This document shows positions 1 through 7,247 of a DNA stretch of 9,277 bases, piece by piece. How positions within the stretch are numbered: position 1 is the first letter of the stretch; every line of letters starts with the position of its first letter. The position numbers and the translations under genes were made by a program. The DNA is from JAKQHY01 sp034429475 (lineage in GTDB: Bacteria; Chloroflexota; Anaerolineae; B4-G1; SLSP01). The stretch lies in NCBI GenBank assembly GCA_034429475.1, contig DAOUGD010000306.1, positions 1-9,277 of the forward strand, given 5' to 3'. The notes under the pieces are model-generated. The model saw only the letters and a program-made list of their open reading frames with translations. It did not search any database and was not told the DNA's origin.

Positions 1-216
1 GCGTAGCCCGCCCACGAAAAAATACCCTTCAAACCGCGCCTTTAGGCGCAAATCGCGGGCCAAAACGAATTTTCGGATAGATTCTAAAGGCAATTTGGGG
101 CGGTGGCCAAACTCGTCGTACCTGAATGGGGGTTAGAAACGATCTAACACATAGAACCGGGGACTACCACAACAGCGGAGCGCCCTGGGACAATGTTTTC
201 CCGGACTTAAGTACTG
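1..216. other. Upstream region without a confident gene
   Basis: I see no supportable complete gene here. One + strand frame is open from base 2 to a TAG at 134-136 (44 codons) and could be the 3' end of a gene that starts before the window, but another frame is also open to base 80 and the translation is not recognisable. The stretch holds several dyads: GCGCC-TTTA-GGCGC at 36-49, GCCCGC (6-11) facing GCGGGC (55-60), and GTTAGA-N5-TCTAAC at 132-148. They could belong to an upstream terminator, a structured leader or an operator. None has the T-run of an intrinsic terminator. Confidence 0.4.
132..148. promoter_or_regulatory. Perfect 6-bp dyad GTTAGA-N5-TCTAAC, possible operator
   Basis: A perfect inverted repeat with a five-base spacer lies about 69 bases upstream of the -35 box of the pilus operon promoter. 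The size suits a dimeric regulator site, and GTTAG recurs downstream near 254-258 and 265-269. A site this short can arise by chance, so a regulatory role is only a suggestion. Confidence 0.2.
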
Positions 217-245
217 TTGACAAGGGGATGGTGCAATCCTATCAT
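217..245 (+). promoter_or_regulatory. Sigma70-type promoter of the pilus operon
   Basis: A perfect -35 hexamer TTGACA (217-222) is followed after exactly 17 bases by TATCAT (240-245), which matches the -10 consensus at five of six positions. Transcription would begin near 252, giving a leader of about 36 bases before the ATG at 288. Placement immediately ahead of the first of four closely packed same-strand genes supports it as the operon promoter. Confidence 0.7.
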
Positions 246-276
246 GTCTAAAGGTTAGGAAAGTGTTAGTTCAGGT

Positions 277-282
277 GGGAGG
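277..282 (+). promoter_or_regulatory. Ribosome binding site that fixes the start at 288
   Basis: GGGAGG (277-282) lies five bases ahead of ATG 288. An alternative in-frame GTG at 282 overlaps this Shine-Dalgarno sequence and so cannot be served by it; the ATG is preferred. Confidence 0.75.
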
Positions 283-287
283 TGGCT

Positions 288-3200
288 ATGCGATTGCTAA
301 GACGGGGTCAGAGTTTGGTGGAGTTCGCGTTAATTCTTCCGGTATTGCTGCTGGTGTTTTTTGCCATCATTGATGGCGCCCTGGTGGTGCAGGGATTGTT
401 GACGGTGAACCACGCGGCGCGGCAAGCCGCGCGGTTCGCCATAACCTACCAGCCCGTGCAGGGTGGGTGTTTGAAAACTTACCGGCAGGATCCCATGCCC
501 GGCGGGTATCCCTATTGCGGCTCAAACAATGAGAGTGATCCGACCTATTATGCGCGCCGCGTGGACCTGATCAAGGAAATTGCCCACAGGGAGTCGCTCG
601 GTCTGCGGATCCTGGAGATTTGCGATACCGACGCCTGTTTCGCACAGCCCGAACCGGGCATTTTCGGAACGCAGGTGCGCGGCTTTATGTCTTTTAGCGA
701 CGCCCAGGCGACGCTGAATGCCCCTGGTCTGCCGGGGTTGCCGGTGCGGGTGGATGTCGTCCATCACGTGCCCCTGGTGTTTTTCAATATGTTTCGTACC
801 GGTGCGTACTTCCGGGCGGTGGGCAGCTCCGAAATGATCAATGAGGGCGTTCAGGCCGGACAGGGCAACGTTCCGCCGCCGACCATCGGGCCGGGGGGGC
901 CGCCGGCGCCGCCGGAGGATCCGCCAGATACTGTGGTGCCCGATGAGACGGAGACGCCTACCCCCACCCCAGGCCCCGGGGAGGTGGTGGTGACTCTGAA
1001 TTTCGAAACGGCGGTTAATGTCCTGCCTGATGAGCGCGAACATGCGGTCATTGCTAACGTCACCCTCGGTGGGGTGAAGGTGCCGAATCGGCTGGTGCAG
1101 TTCACACTTGACAACGGCAGTTTCGATCTATCCGGCTCGGAAGCATTCCAGTCCAAAGTAGCCTACACCGATGCGAATGGGAACGCGCGCGTGAACATTT
1201 ACGCGAACGAGCCGATGGCGGCCCAAGTGGTGGCCTGGTCGGATGGCAATCTGAACGGCATCAAAGACGGTGCAGAGGTTGACACGGCCACCAAGACCTG
1301 GACGGCCTCCGGGCCTTACCTGGTGGTCTCGGATCACAACCCGCTCCCCGGCAGCTTTATTGCGACGCTGGTAAAGGACCACAGCCCGACTACACCTTAC
1401 GCATTGTGGTGGTGTACTAACGGCGCCAATCCTGATACCGTGCCCATGCAGTTTGTGGTGGATAGCGCGGTGGTGGTTGATACTGGCACATGGTCGGCGG
1501 AAGTGACCAATATTCAAGTGCCGGAAACTGCCGCAGGCACGTATCACATGGAAACCCACAATGCCGGCGGCGGCTGCGGGGCCACCGACCTGGTGGCGCG
1601 TTCTGGCGTGATTACGATCAAGGAAGTTCCGCCGGATCTGACCATCACCAACGTCCAGATTGTGAACCCGCCGGTCAACAAGCGCGCTCCGGGTCTCACG
1701 ATGACGGTGACGGTCTCAATTCGGAACACGGCGCCGGTATCGGCGACGGGCGGCCCGTTCGATGTGGATGTCTATCCGCATTTGGAAGAGGCTCCGGCGT
1801 TGATGACCCTGGGCGCCGACAAGCAGTGGGAGACCCTGGGGCCGGGTGAGACCAAAGTGCTCACTTTCTTTGTGGAAGTGGCGCAGATCGGAACAAACAG
1901 CCTGTGGGCGCAGGTGGATACTTCCAACTACATCGCCGAGAGCGACGAAACCAACAATGTGTTTGGGCCGATCACGTTTGACGTGTGTACCGGCAGCGAC
2001 GATTTCGACGCGGGGTTGGGGACTTTCTGGACGCGGCGCAATGTGGGGTCCAACGTCAATGGCTCGTATGCGGTGAACGCTACGGGGCAACTGACGATGC
2101 GCAGCACCGGCACGCGCTTGTTTGAGATCAACCAGGACAGCAGCTTCTACTACATCTATCAGAACTACACCGGCGGCGATTTCGACGCGCGGCTGCGCTT
2201 GATCCAGCAGCCAAAACAAAACCAGTATTCCAAGATCGGCTTGTTAGTGCGGGCAGGAACGGGGTTGCGCGATCGGTACGTCATGAATATGCTCACCAAC
2301 TCCTTTAGTCCGGCTGGCGCCCAGACGGCGGCCAGCGGGGTCCGGGTGCCGGAAGGCAGCGAAGCGGCCACCAGTGTACCTTACTGGGCCAGGATTGTGC
2401 GCGTGGGGACGCAGTACGCGTTCTATCGCTCCTATGCAGCCGAACCGGTGGAAGGTGATTGGACCCTGGTGGGGAGCGTTGCGGATACGACGCCGATGAA
2501 TCTGATCGGAGTAGCGCACGCCAACTACAACTCTACCGCCAGCACCGGCATCGTGGACGACTTTATCCTGTGTCCCGCCGTGTTTGACATAGAGGGTGGG
2601 GAAGAGATTGCGCCGCCCGGGTTGGTGCAATGTGAGGAACTGCTGGATGTGCGCAGCTTTGAGGGCAACCGCGACACCGTCTTTTCTTACTGGCGTGCAG
2701 GGGAGGCCAACGCTTTCCGCCATACATCCGAAGAGCGGTATGCGGGCAACTTCTCGATGCGGTTGCACGCTTCCCTGGGATCGCATCCTTGTACTGACAG
2801 TAACCTTGACCCCTATCTGTACCAGGAGGTGGAGATTCCCTCAACGGATATCTATTCGATTACGCACTTGATCGTGACCGGTCACTATCTGGTGCTGGGC
2901 AGCAACTTGCAGTGCAGCAGCGGCGCGGCGGACCCGTTGGATACCCTCTCCCTGGAGTTGCGGCAGGACAACACGACGCTTGTACCGGCTCAGACCATCG
3001 TAACCGGAGGCAGTGTTACCGGCACCTGGCACACGGTTCCCATCACCCTGAGTGAGTCGTTCGACCTGTTGCCTTATGCCGGGCAGACGGTACGCCTCTA
3101 TTGGGATGGTTACTCCAATGGGAACTTTAACGGCACTTTCTTCTACCTGGACGACCTCAGCGCGCAGGTGTGTACGATGTGGCCGATCCCCGATCCGGTG

Positions 3201-3485
3201 CCCGGCACGGTCTCGTTTGGCGGCGTCCTGACCACTCAGGCATCGGGCAGCGGCATCCGCATCCCGTTGACCGGGGCCAGTGTGTGGGCGTATACGCAGG
3301 CCGGCGATACGTACCAGACGACCAGCATCCACGATGGTTCCTACCACTTCTACAATTTGACGGAACCGGGAACTTACGTGGTCTACGCTGAGGCGGTGGT
3401 GGATGGCGAGCTGCGCACGGATGTGGGCAGTGTGACGCTGGCGGCGAATGAACGTAACTACACCGTCAATCTGTTCTTGCAATAA
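288..3485 (+). CDS. Giant TadE-type pseudopilin with adhesin-like extracellular domains
   Basis: The protein (1065 aa from ATG 288) begins like a TadE pseudopilin of Tad/Flp pili: basic N-terminus, G7|QSLVEF with Glu at +5 as prepilin peptidases require, then a hydrophobic helix (about 13-40). The TadE-like body runs to about 190, after which ordinary TadE proteins stop. Here a Pro/Thr-rich linker (about 195-232) leads to a Big-1/invasin-like Ig domain (about 233-345, with TDANGNA), a second beta domain (about 345-447), a CARDB-like domain (about 449-566, ending ESDETNN), a lectin-like jelly roll (about 570-765), a galactose-binding-like domain (about 780-963) and a carboxypeptidase-regulatory-like domain (about 973-1065). 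Domain names rest on motif recognition; the TadE part is the surest. Inferred role: membrane-anchored or pilus-tip adhesin binding surfaces or glycans. It is the first gene of the operon, 36 bases ahead of the next. Confidence 0.85.
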   Translation: MRLLRRGQSLVEFALILPVLLLVFFAIIDGALVVQGLLTVNHAARQAARFAITYQPVQGGCLKTYRQDPMPGGYPYCGSNNESDPTYYARRVDLIKEIAHRESLGLRILEICDTDACFAQPEPGIFGTQVRGFMSFSDAQATLNAPGLPGLPVRVDVVHHVPLVFFNMFRTGAYFRAVGSSEMINEGVQAGQGNVPPPTIGPGGPPAPPEDPPDTVVPDETETPTPTPGPGEVVVTLNFETAVNVLPDEREHAVIANVTLGGVKVPNRLVQFTLDNGSFDLSGSEAFQSKVAYTDANGNARVNIYANEPMAAQVVAWSDGNLNGIKDGAEVDTATKTWTASGPYLVVSDHNPLPGSFIATLVKDHSPTTPYALWWCTNGANPDTVPMQFVVDSAVVVDTGTWSAEVTNIQVPETAAGTYHMETHNAGGGCGATDLVARSGVITIKEVPPDLTITNVQIVNPPVNKRAPGLTMTVTVSIRNTAPVSATGGPFDVDVYPHLEEAPALMTLGADKQWETLGPGETKVLTFFVEVAQIGTNSLWAQVDTSNYIAESDETNNVFGPITFDVCTGSDDFDAGLGTFWTRRNVGSNVNGSYAVNATGQLTMRSTGTRLFEINQDSSFYYIYQNYTGGDFDARLRLIQQPKQNQYSKIGLLVRAGTGLRDRYVMNMLTNSFSPAGAQTAASGVRVPEGSEAATSVPYWARIVRVGTQYAFYRSYAAEPVEGDWTLVGSVADTTPMNLIGVAHANYNSTASTGIVDDFILCPAVFDIEGGEEIAPPGLVQCEELLDVRSFEGNRDTVFSYWRAGEANAFRHTSEERYAGNFSMRLHASLGSHPCTDSNLDPYLYQEVEIPSTDIYSITHLIVTGHYLVLGSNLQCSSGAADPLDTLSLELRQDNTTLVPAQTIVTGGSVTGTWHTVPITLSESFDLLPYAGQTVRLYWDGYSNGNFNGTFFYLDDLSAQVCTMWPIPDPVPGTVSFGGVLTTQASGSGIRIPLTGASVWAYTQAGDTYQTTSIHDGSYHFYNLTEPGTYVVYAEAVVDGELRTDVGSVTLAANERNYTVNLFLQ

Positions 3486-3521
3486 CCATCACGTTTCGGA
3501 TACGGGCGAAGGTGAGGAACC

Positions 3522-4133
3522 ATGAAGTTTAAGGTGTGGCTGGGGTTGGGGACGCTGACCATCCTGTTAGCGTTAGCGACGGCGCTTATCCTGATGTTTG
3601 TGCGGTCGCAGGCAGCGTCCCCTCCCACGCAGAATCTCCCACAGGTGGGGGGGACTCAGACGGCGCGTCAGGCTTACCAGGTGCTCCAACAGTGGATGCC
3701 GGGGTGGGCCTCCGATGCGCAACTGATCTCGGTATCGGCTTCGCTGTTAAAAACGGAAGCGCAGGGCTTCGGCTGGAGTTTCCAGGTCTACTCGCCGGCG
3801 CGCCAACAGTTGGCGGTGGTTCTGGTCACACCGGACAAGGTTTGGGTGCTGCGCGAGAAGTCCCTGCCCTATGCGCAACGACTTATCGTTCAGTCTGACT
3901 GGAAGTTTGACAGCGATGGACTGCTTTCTCAGTGGTGGCAGCAGGCTGGCGCCGCGCTCTGGACGCGGCCGGAAGTGGCAAGTCTTTACATCCACCTGCG
4001 CAGCGAGCGAAACGGAGTGTTGGTCTGGCAGATCAGCTTGCTGGATGTGGAGGGGGAGTTGGTGGGTTATTGGGGTATCAGCGCCGCCGATGGTGCGGTG
4101 CTGTATGAAGAGATACCAGGAGGTACGCCATGA
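3522..4133 (+). CDS. Single-pass membrane protein with PepSY-like repeats, pilus operon
   Basis: The protein has 203 residues: a short basic start, one transmembrane helix (about 7-27), then an exported domain. Two similar halves can be made out, around 66-110 and 153-198. The second, WQISLLDVEGELVGYWGI followed by ADGAVLYEE, resembles the strand-turn-strand and terminal DxxTGxV of PepSY domains, though the match is weak. PepSY domains are best known as inhibitory or chaperone-like modules. By inference it could assist folding or assembly of the neighbouring pseudopilins. Start support: GGTGAGG (3511-3517) four bases ahead of ATG. Its TGA overlaps the next gene's ATG in ATGA, so the two are probably translationally coupled. 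I do not recognise it as a standard Tad component. Confidence 0.75.
   Translation: MKFKVWLGLGTLTILLALATALILMFVRSQAASPPTQNLPQVGGTQTARQAYQVLQQWMPGWASDAQLISVSASLLKTEAQGFGWSFQVYSPARQQLAVVLVTPDKVWVLREKSLPYAQRLIVQSDWKFDSDGLLSQWWQQAGAALWTRPEVASLYIHLRSERNGVLVWQISLLDVEGELVGYWGISAADGAVLYEEIPGGTP
4118..4124 (+). promoter_or_regulatory. Ribosome binding site inside the preceding gene, ATGA coupling
   Basis: AGGAGGT, close to a perfect anti-Shine-Dalgarno match, sits five bases ahead of ATG 4130 and inside the last codons of the PepSY-like gene. With the ATGA stop/start overlap at 4130-4133 it indicates coupled translation of the two products. Confidence 0.75.
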
Positions 4134-4837
4134 AGGGTAAGATTTTGCGCAAACAGCCCAAGGGGCAGAGCATCGTGGAATTCGTGTTGGTTCTGCCGTT
4201 CTTGTTGCTCTTGTTTATTGGGATGGTCGAAGTCGGGTATGCCATGTTTCACTACATCGTGGTGTCCAACGCCAACCGCGAGGGGGTGCGCCTGGCCGCG
4301 CGCGGCCGCTTCACCGACACGTCCATCACCGAACGCATCATTGGCGCCGGGGGGTTCCGGAAAGACGAGAACGACAACGATGTTCCGGTGCTTTCCCTCG
4401 CCGAGAATTTCGGGGTGATTATCACGCACATCCCTTTCCCCAGCGAGACCATACCGAACTGGGCGCAAAACCCGAAGATCGAACTGTGTTGTGATGATAC
4501 ATGCCCTGCGCCGGTAAAGGATAGGCTTAATGTCTTCGTCTGCGCCTCCGGGTCAATGGTGGAGGAAGATAACTCGATCCGTGGTATTACTGCGGCGGAT
4601 TCGCGGATTGCCGATATTTCTCAGTTTGAAACCGACGTAGATATCTCCGAACTAATCAACGAGTGGCGTTTTGAAGAAAAGTATCCCACGGCGATGAATG
4701 AGATCGTGATCGTCGAAACCTACTTCGCGCATCCCATGCTGTTGCATTTGCCGGACTTCTTCCCCGTTCCCGATCCACTGCCGCTGTATTTCAGTTCTTC
4801 GATGCGGGTGACGTTGAACTCGCGGGATCTTAAGTAA
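4130..4837 (+). CDS. TadE-like pseudopilin
   Basis: This 235-residue protein has the ordinary TadE layout. A basic leader ends in G12|QSIVEF with Glu at +5, followed by a hydrophobic segment (about 18-40) and the conserved NANREGVRLAARG region, where TadE proteins typically show a small-residue helix. The C-terminal part (about 190-235) has the family's beta-strand pattern, with NEIVIVETYF and a final SSSMRV strand. A cysteine cluster (C120, C121, C125, C138) suggests disulfides outside the cytoplasm. TadE proteins are processed by the dedicated prepilin peptidase and act as minor pseudopilins in Tad pilus assembly. It is coupled by overlap to the upstream PepSY-like gene and lies 38 bases ahead of the TadG-type gene, an arrangement typical of tadE-tadG pairs. 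Confidence 0.88.
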   Translation: MKGKILRKQPKGQSIVEFVLVLPFLLLLFIGMVEVGYAMFHYIVVSNANREGVRLAARGRFTDTSITERIIGAGGFRKDENDNDVPVLSLAENFGVIITHIPFPSETIPNWAQNPKIELCCDDTCPAPVKDRLNVFVCASGSMVEEDNSIRGITAADSRIADISQFETDVDISELINEWRFEEKYPTAMNEIVIVETYFAHPMLLHLPDFFPVPDPLPLYFSSSMRVTLNSRDLK

Positions 4838-4863
4838 TCTATTGAGTGTATTTTATGAATAGT

Positions 4864-4870
4864 GGGAGGT
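4864..4870 (+). promoter_or_regulatory. Ribosome binding site that fixes the start at 4876
   Basis: GGGAGGT (4864-4870) lies five bases ahead of ATG 4876. In-frame GTG 4846 and ATG 4855 are upstream of or too near this site and have no good Shine-Dalgarno sequence of their own, so the shorter protein beginning MKGYRKRERG is preferred. Confidence 0.75.
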
Positions 4871-4875
4871 GTGTT

Positions 4876-7077
4876 ATGAAAGGTTATCGGAAGCGAGAGA
4901 GAGGACAGGCCTTGATTATTGTGGCGTTTGCGATCATCACCTTGATCGCGTTTGTGGGCCTGGGCGTGGACCTGGGCCTGGCCTACGTGGAGCGCGTGCG
5001 CGTGCAGCGCGCGGCGGACGCGGCCGCGCTGGCTGCCGCCGCCGAGTTGCCGCTGGAAAAGGCGGCGCACCTCCGCGCCCTGGAGTATCTGGCCGAAAAC
5101 GACTACGACTGTACGTTGGTGGCCGCAGGTGACGGCTTCGACTGTGATAACCCGGAAGTGTACGTGAACATCAACGGGGCTGAAACCTTCCCGGATGATC
5201 CCGTAAACCCCGTCCCGATCCGCATCGAGATCAACACCGACGCAGCAGCCCAGGAAGAGGGCGTGGATGCTCCAGTGCGCATCCGGGTGAAAGTGACCAA
5301 GCAGGTCCCCCTATATTTCATGAAGCTCCTGGGATTCCCGCGCGTGCCGGTCAGCGGGGTGGCGACGGCGGAGAACATCAAGGACCTGGACATCGTTCTG
5401 ACGTTCGACGAGTCCGGTTCGATGGAGTTTGATACGCTGTGCTATGGCTGTTGGACGCCGGATGACACCGTGGAATATCCTGAAGGCAACCGCTATCCGC
5501 TTGTGTGGAACGGCCCATACTATGGCCCGCCCCAGCATTGCCAGGGTAACGCCATCCCTACCTTTAAGAATAACAACGTTAATTACCCCTACATCGCCAT
5601 TGAAGCAGAAGAGTACAGCTATTTGAGCAACGACTACCACCGCGCCACCAGCGCCGGTCAGGGGTACACGGCCTGGGCAATGCAGCGCAATGGGACTATT
5701 AACGATCCTAAAACGGGTTACTTGGGCGACAGCGGCGCCTGGGGCCGCGACACGCAAGGCGCCTATCTCATGCACATCCCTTACATAAGCTATGAAAGTT
5801 CCTCGGGCGCTTCGGGCGTCGCGTGTACCTGGGCCGATCTTATCAACGGGGGGATGTGCCGGCGCAACGATTGGATAACCAGTCACGGCGGTCCGTATAA
5901 GGCGCCGCGCGCGGACTACGACTTCACCATTCCCTCGAGCGCCGGCGGCACCTGGTATTTTTGGGCGCGCGTCAGCGGCGGCGATGGCGGCGGCGAGGGC
6001 ACCGGGCAGGAATTGTATTGGGGCTTGGGCGGCAGCCCGCGCGGTGAGGCGGCTAAAGGCAGCGCCTCTAGCTGGCACTATAATGGCGCTTCGGGCTGGA
6101 CCTGGCGGCTTCTGGGCAATGTAACGCTCACGCCGGGCAATTACACCTTAAACCTCTGGGCCGGTTCGCCCGGCTATGCGGTGGATCGGATTGTGATCAC
6201 CACTTATAGCTGGTCCTTCCCCAGCGAGATCAACAAGGCCAACGTTACACTTGACAGAAACCGCACCCGCTGGGCCTGTGATCCCTGCGACGCGCGCTTT
6301 GGCGGTCACCCTGACGGGCTGGGCAACACTTCAGCCGATGGCAATGACCCACCCCGGTGCGACGACAGCGTCCCCGGCGCCGAGAACATGCGTGCCGACT
6401 TTTACTATCGCTACAACGACGATCTGTTTGACGACGAGCAGCCATTTGCCAGCACGGCCAAGTCCGCCCTGCGGTTCATCCGCAAACTGGATCCCGACTT
6501 TGACCAAATCGGCCTGATACGGTATTCCTCAACCGCCACGCCGGCGACGGTCCTGCTGTGTTTGAAATCCAATGGGGCCGGGTGTACCAAAAACGTCATC
6601 AACAACACCATGTATGAGGAGTTGATGGATCGTAATAAGGCGCAGGCCGAGGGTTCCACCAATATACCGGATGGGTTGGAAGAAGCTATGAAGCTGTTGG
6701 ATGGCCCGCACGGCCGCCCTGGCGCCGCCAAGATCATCATCTTGATGACGGATGGTCAACCCACTGACCCCAGAGAGTCCACCGGCTACAATATGCTGGA
6801 CAATGCTAACAAGGGCTGTCGCAATGAAAACCTGTGGACTGACGACGAAGGAAGTTACAACCCGGCGTACGACTGCTCCATCTATATGGCCCGGGCGGCC
6901 CTGAACAGTGGGGTTGTGATTTACGGCATCACCCTGGGTGAAGGCGCCGACCAGGAGTTTATGGACACGGTGGCCAACATGACCGGCGGTGTCCACCTGC
7001 ACGCCGAAAGCCCGGACCGGCTGGATGACATCTTCGACGAACTGTACAGCCGTATCTTCCTGCGGTTGGTTGAATAA
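4876..7077 (+). CDS. TadG-type Flp pilus-assembly protein with interrupted vWA domain
   Basis: The 733-residue protein starts like TadG: basic RERGQAL, one membrane helix (about 11-37), then DLGLAY and the Ala-rich QRAADAAALAAA helix. It has no Glu at +5, so prepilin-peptidase cleavage is not expected, as usual for TadG. After a beta region (about 95-170) comes a von Willebrand A domain with a complete MIDAS: DESGS (178-182), the Thr in GSTNIPDG (about 595) and the Asp in LMTDGQP (about 626). The domain ends near 725. Between its first strand with DESGS and its first helix (QPFASTAKSALRFI, from about 522) lie some 340 extra residues that include a carbohydrate-binding-like module. vWA domains bind protein ligands through a metal ion. 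Inferred role: cell-surface or pilus-tip adhesion together with the two TadE proteins. It is the last gene of the operon. Confidence 0.88.
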   Translation: MKGYRKRERGQALIIVAFAIITLIAFVGLGVDLGLAYVERVRVQRAADAAALAAAAELPLEKAAHLRALEYLAENDYDCTLVAAGDGFDCDNPEVYVNINGAETFPDDPVNPVPIRIEINTDAAAQEEGVDAPVRIRVKVTKQVPLYFMKLLGFPRVPVSGVATAENIKDLDIVLTFDESGSMEFDTLCYGCWTPDDTVEYPEGNRYPLVWNGPYYGPPQHCQGNAIPTFKNNNVNYPYIAIEAEEYSYLSNDYHRATSAGQGYTAWAMQRNGTINDPKTGYLGDSGAWGRDTQGAYLMHIPYISYESSSGASGVACTWADLINGGMCRRNDWITSHGGPYKAPRADYDFTIPSSAGGTWYFWARVSGGDGGGEGTGQELYWGLGGSPRGEAAKGSASSWHYNGASGWTWRLLGNVTLTPGNYTLNLWAGSPGYAVDRIVITTYSWSFPSEINKANVTLDRNRTRWACDPCDARFGGHPDGLGNTSADGNDPPRCDDSVPGAENMRADFYYRYNDDLFDDEQPFASTAKSALRFIRKLDPDFDQIGLIRYSSTATPATVLLCLKSNGAGCTKNVINNTMYEELMDRNKAQAEGSTNIPDGLEEAMKLLDGPHGRPGAAKIIILMTDGQPTDPRESTGYNMLDNANKGCRNENLWTDDEGSYNPAYDCSIYMARAALNSGVVIYGITLGEGADQEFMDTVANMTGGVHLHAESPDRLDDIFDELYSRIFLRLVE
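5422..6441 (+). other. About 340-residue insertion within the vWA domain, with CBM6/35-like fold
   Basis: These bases encode the residues that separate the MIDAS strand from the first helix of the vWA domain. The core (5599-6204, residues 242-443) begins IEAEEYS, has GYTAWAM, then YDFTIPSSAGGTWYFWARV, an aromatic SGWTWRLLG, LTPGNYTLNLW and a closing VDRIVITT. That order of motifs is what CBM6/CBM35-type jelly rolls show. Flanking stretches contain several cysteines (LCYGCW, CDPCDARF), suggesting disulfide-stabilised arms. The frame is open throughout, so this is a nested domain rather than a disruption. The CBM assignment is by eye. Confidence 0.6.
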
Positions 7078-7155
7078 TCCACTGCCGGACGTTTCAACGT
7101 ATAACTGCCAGGGTCTTATCATTCTCTCGCCGGATGGTGCGCCGCGACATAGGAG

Positions 7156-7169
7156 ACGGCTAAAGCCGT
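7156..7169. repeat. REP-like palindrome nested in the left arm
   Basis: ACGGCTAAAGCCGT is itself a palindrome (six-base arms around AA), preceded by GGAG at 7152-7155. A short tetranucleotide next to a small hairpin is the usual layout of REP sequences mobilised by RAYT (REP-associated tyrosine) transposases. An identical copy in the other arm makes a BIME-like pair. Confidence 0.55.
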
Positions 7170-7189
7170 GATTCTTAAAGGGGTTTTGT

Positions 7190-7213
7190 GGTGACGGGCG
7201 GTAGCCCGTCACC
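7190..7213. repeat. Central hairpin of the long inverted repeat
   Basis: GGTGACGGGC and GCCCGTCACC form a perfect ten-pair stem around a GGTA loop. GTAG (7201-7204) abuts the right half, again reminiscent of REP elements. It is not followed by a T-run. Confidence 0.7.
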
Positions 7214-7233
7214 GCAAAACCCCTTTAAGAATC

Positions 7234-7247
7234 ACGGCTTTAGCCGT
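7234..7247. repeat. REP-like palindrome nested in the right arm
   Basis: This is the reverse-complement partner of the palindrome at 7156-7169, reading ACGGCTTTAGCCGT on the + strand and followed by CTCC, the complement of GGAG. Each arm can therefore fold locally or pair with the other arm, giving the choice of a cruciform-like or clover-like structure. Confidence 0.55.

Noticed and set aside
2..136. Partial + strand open frame of 44 codons at the left edge
   Set aside because: Two frames are open there, the residues are not recognisable, and the length is within chance, so I did not call a gene.
522..1043. Open frames on the minus strand opposite the pilus genes (for example 522-1043, 2841-3482, 5311-6078)
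   Set aside because: They mirror strongly coding + strand genes, have no ribosome binding sites, and their translations are rich in Arg/His/Pro without recognisable domains.
4846..4875. Longer TadG-type product beginning at GTG 4846 or ATG 4855
   Set aside because: The strong GGGAGGT lies downstream of these codons and is correctly spaced only for ATG 4876; the extra residues (MYFMNSGRCV) do not fit a TadG leader.
7190..7226. Central hairpin as an intrinsic terminator of the pilus operon
   Set aside because: The ten-pair GC-rich stem is followed by GCAAAACCCC, not a T-run, on either strand. It is better explained as the centre of the long palindrome.
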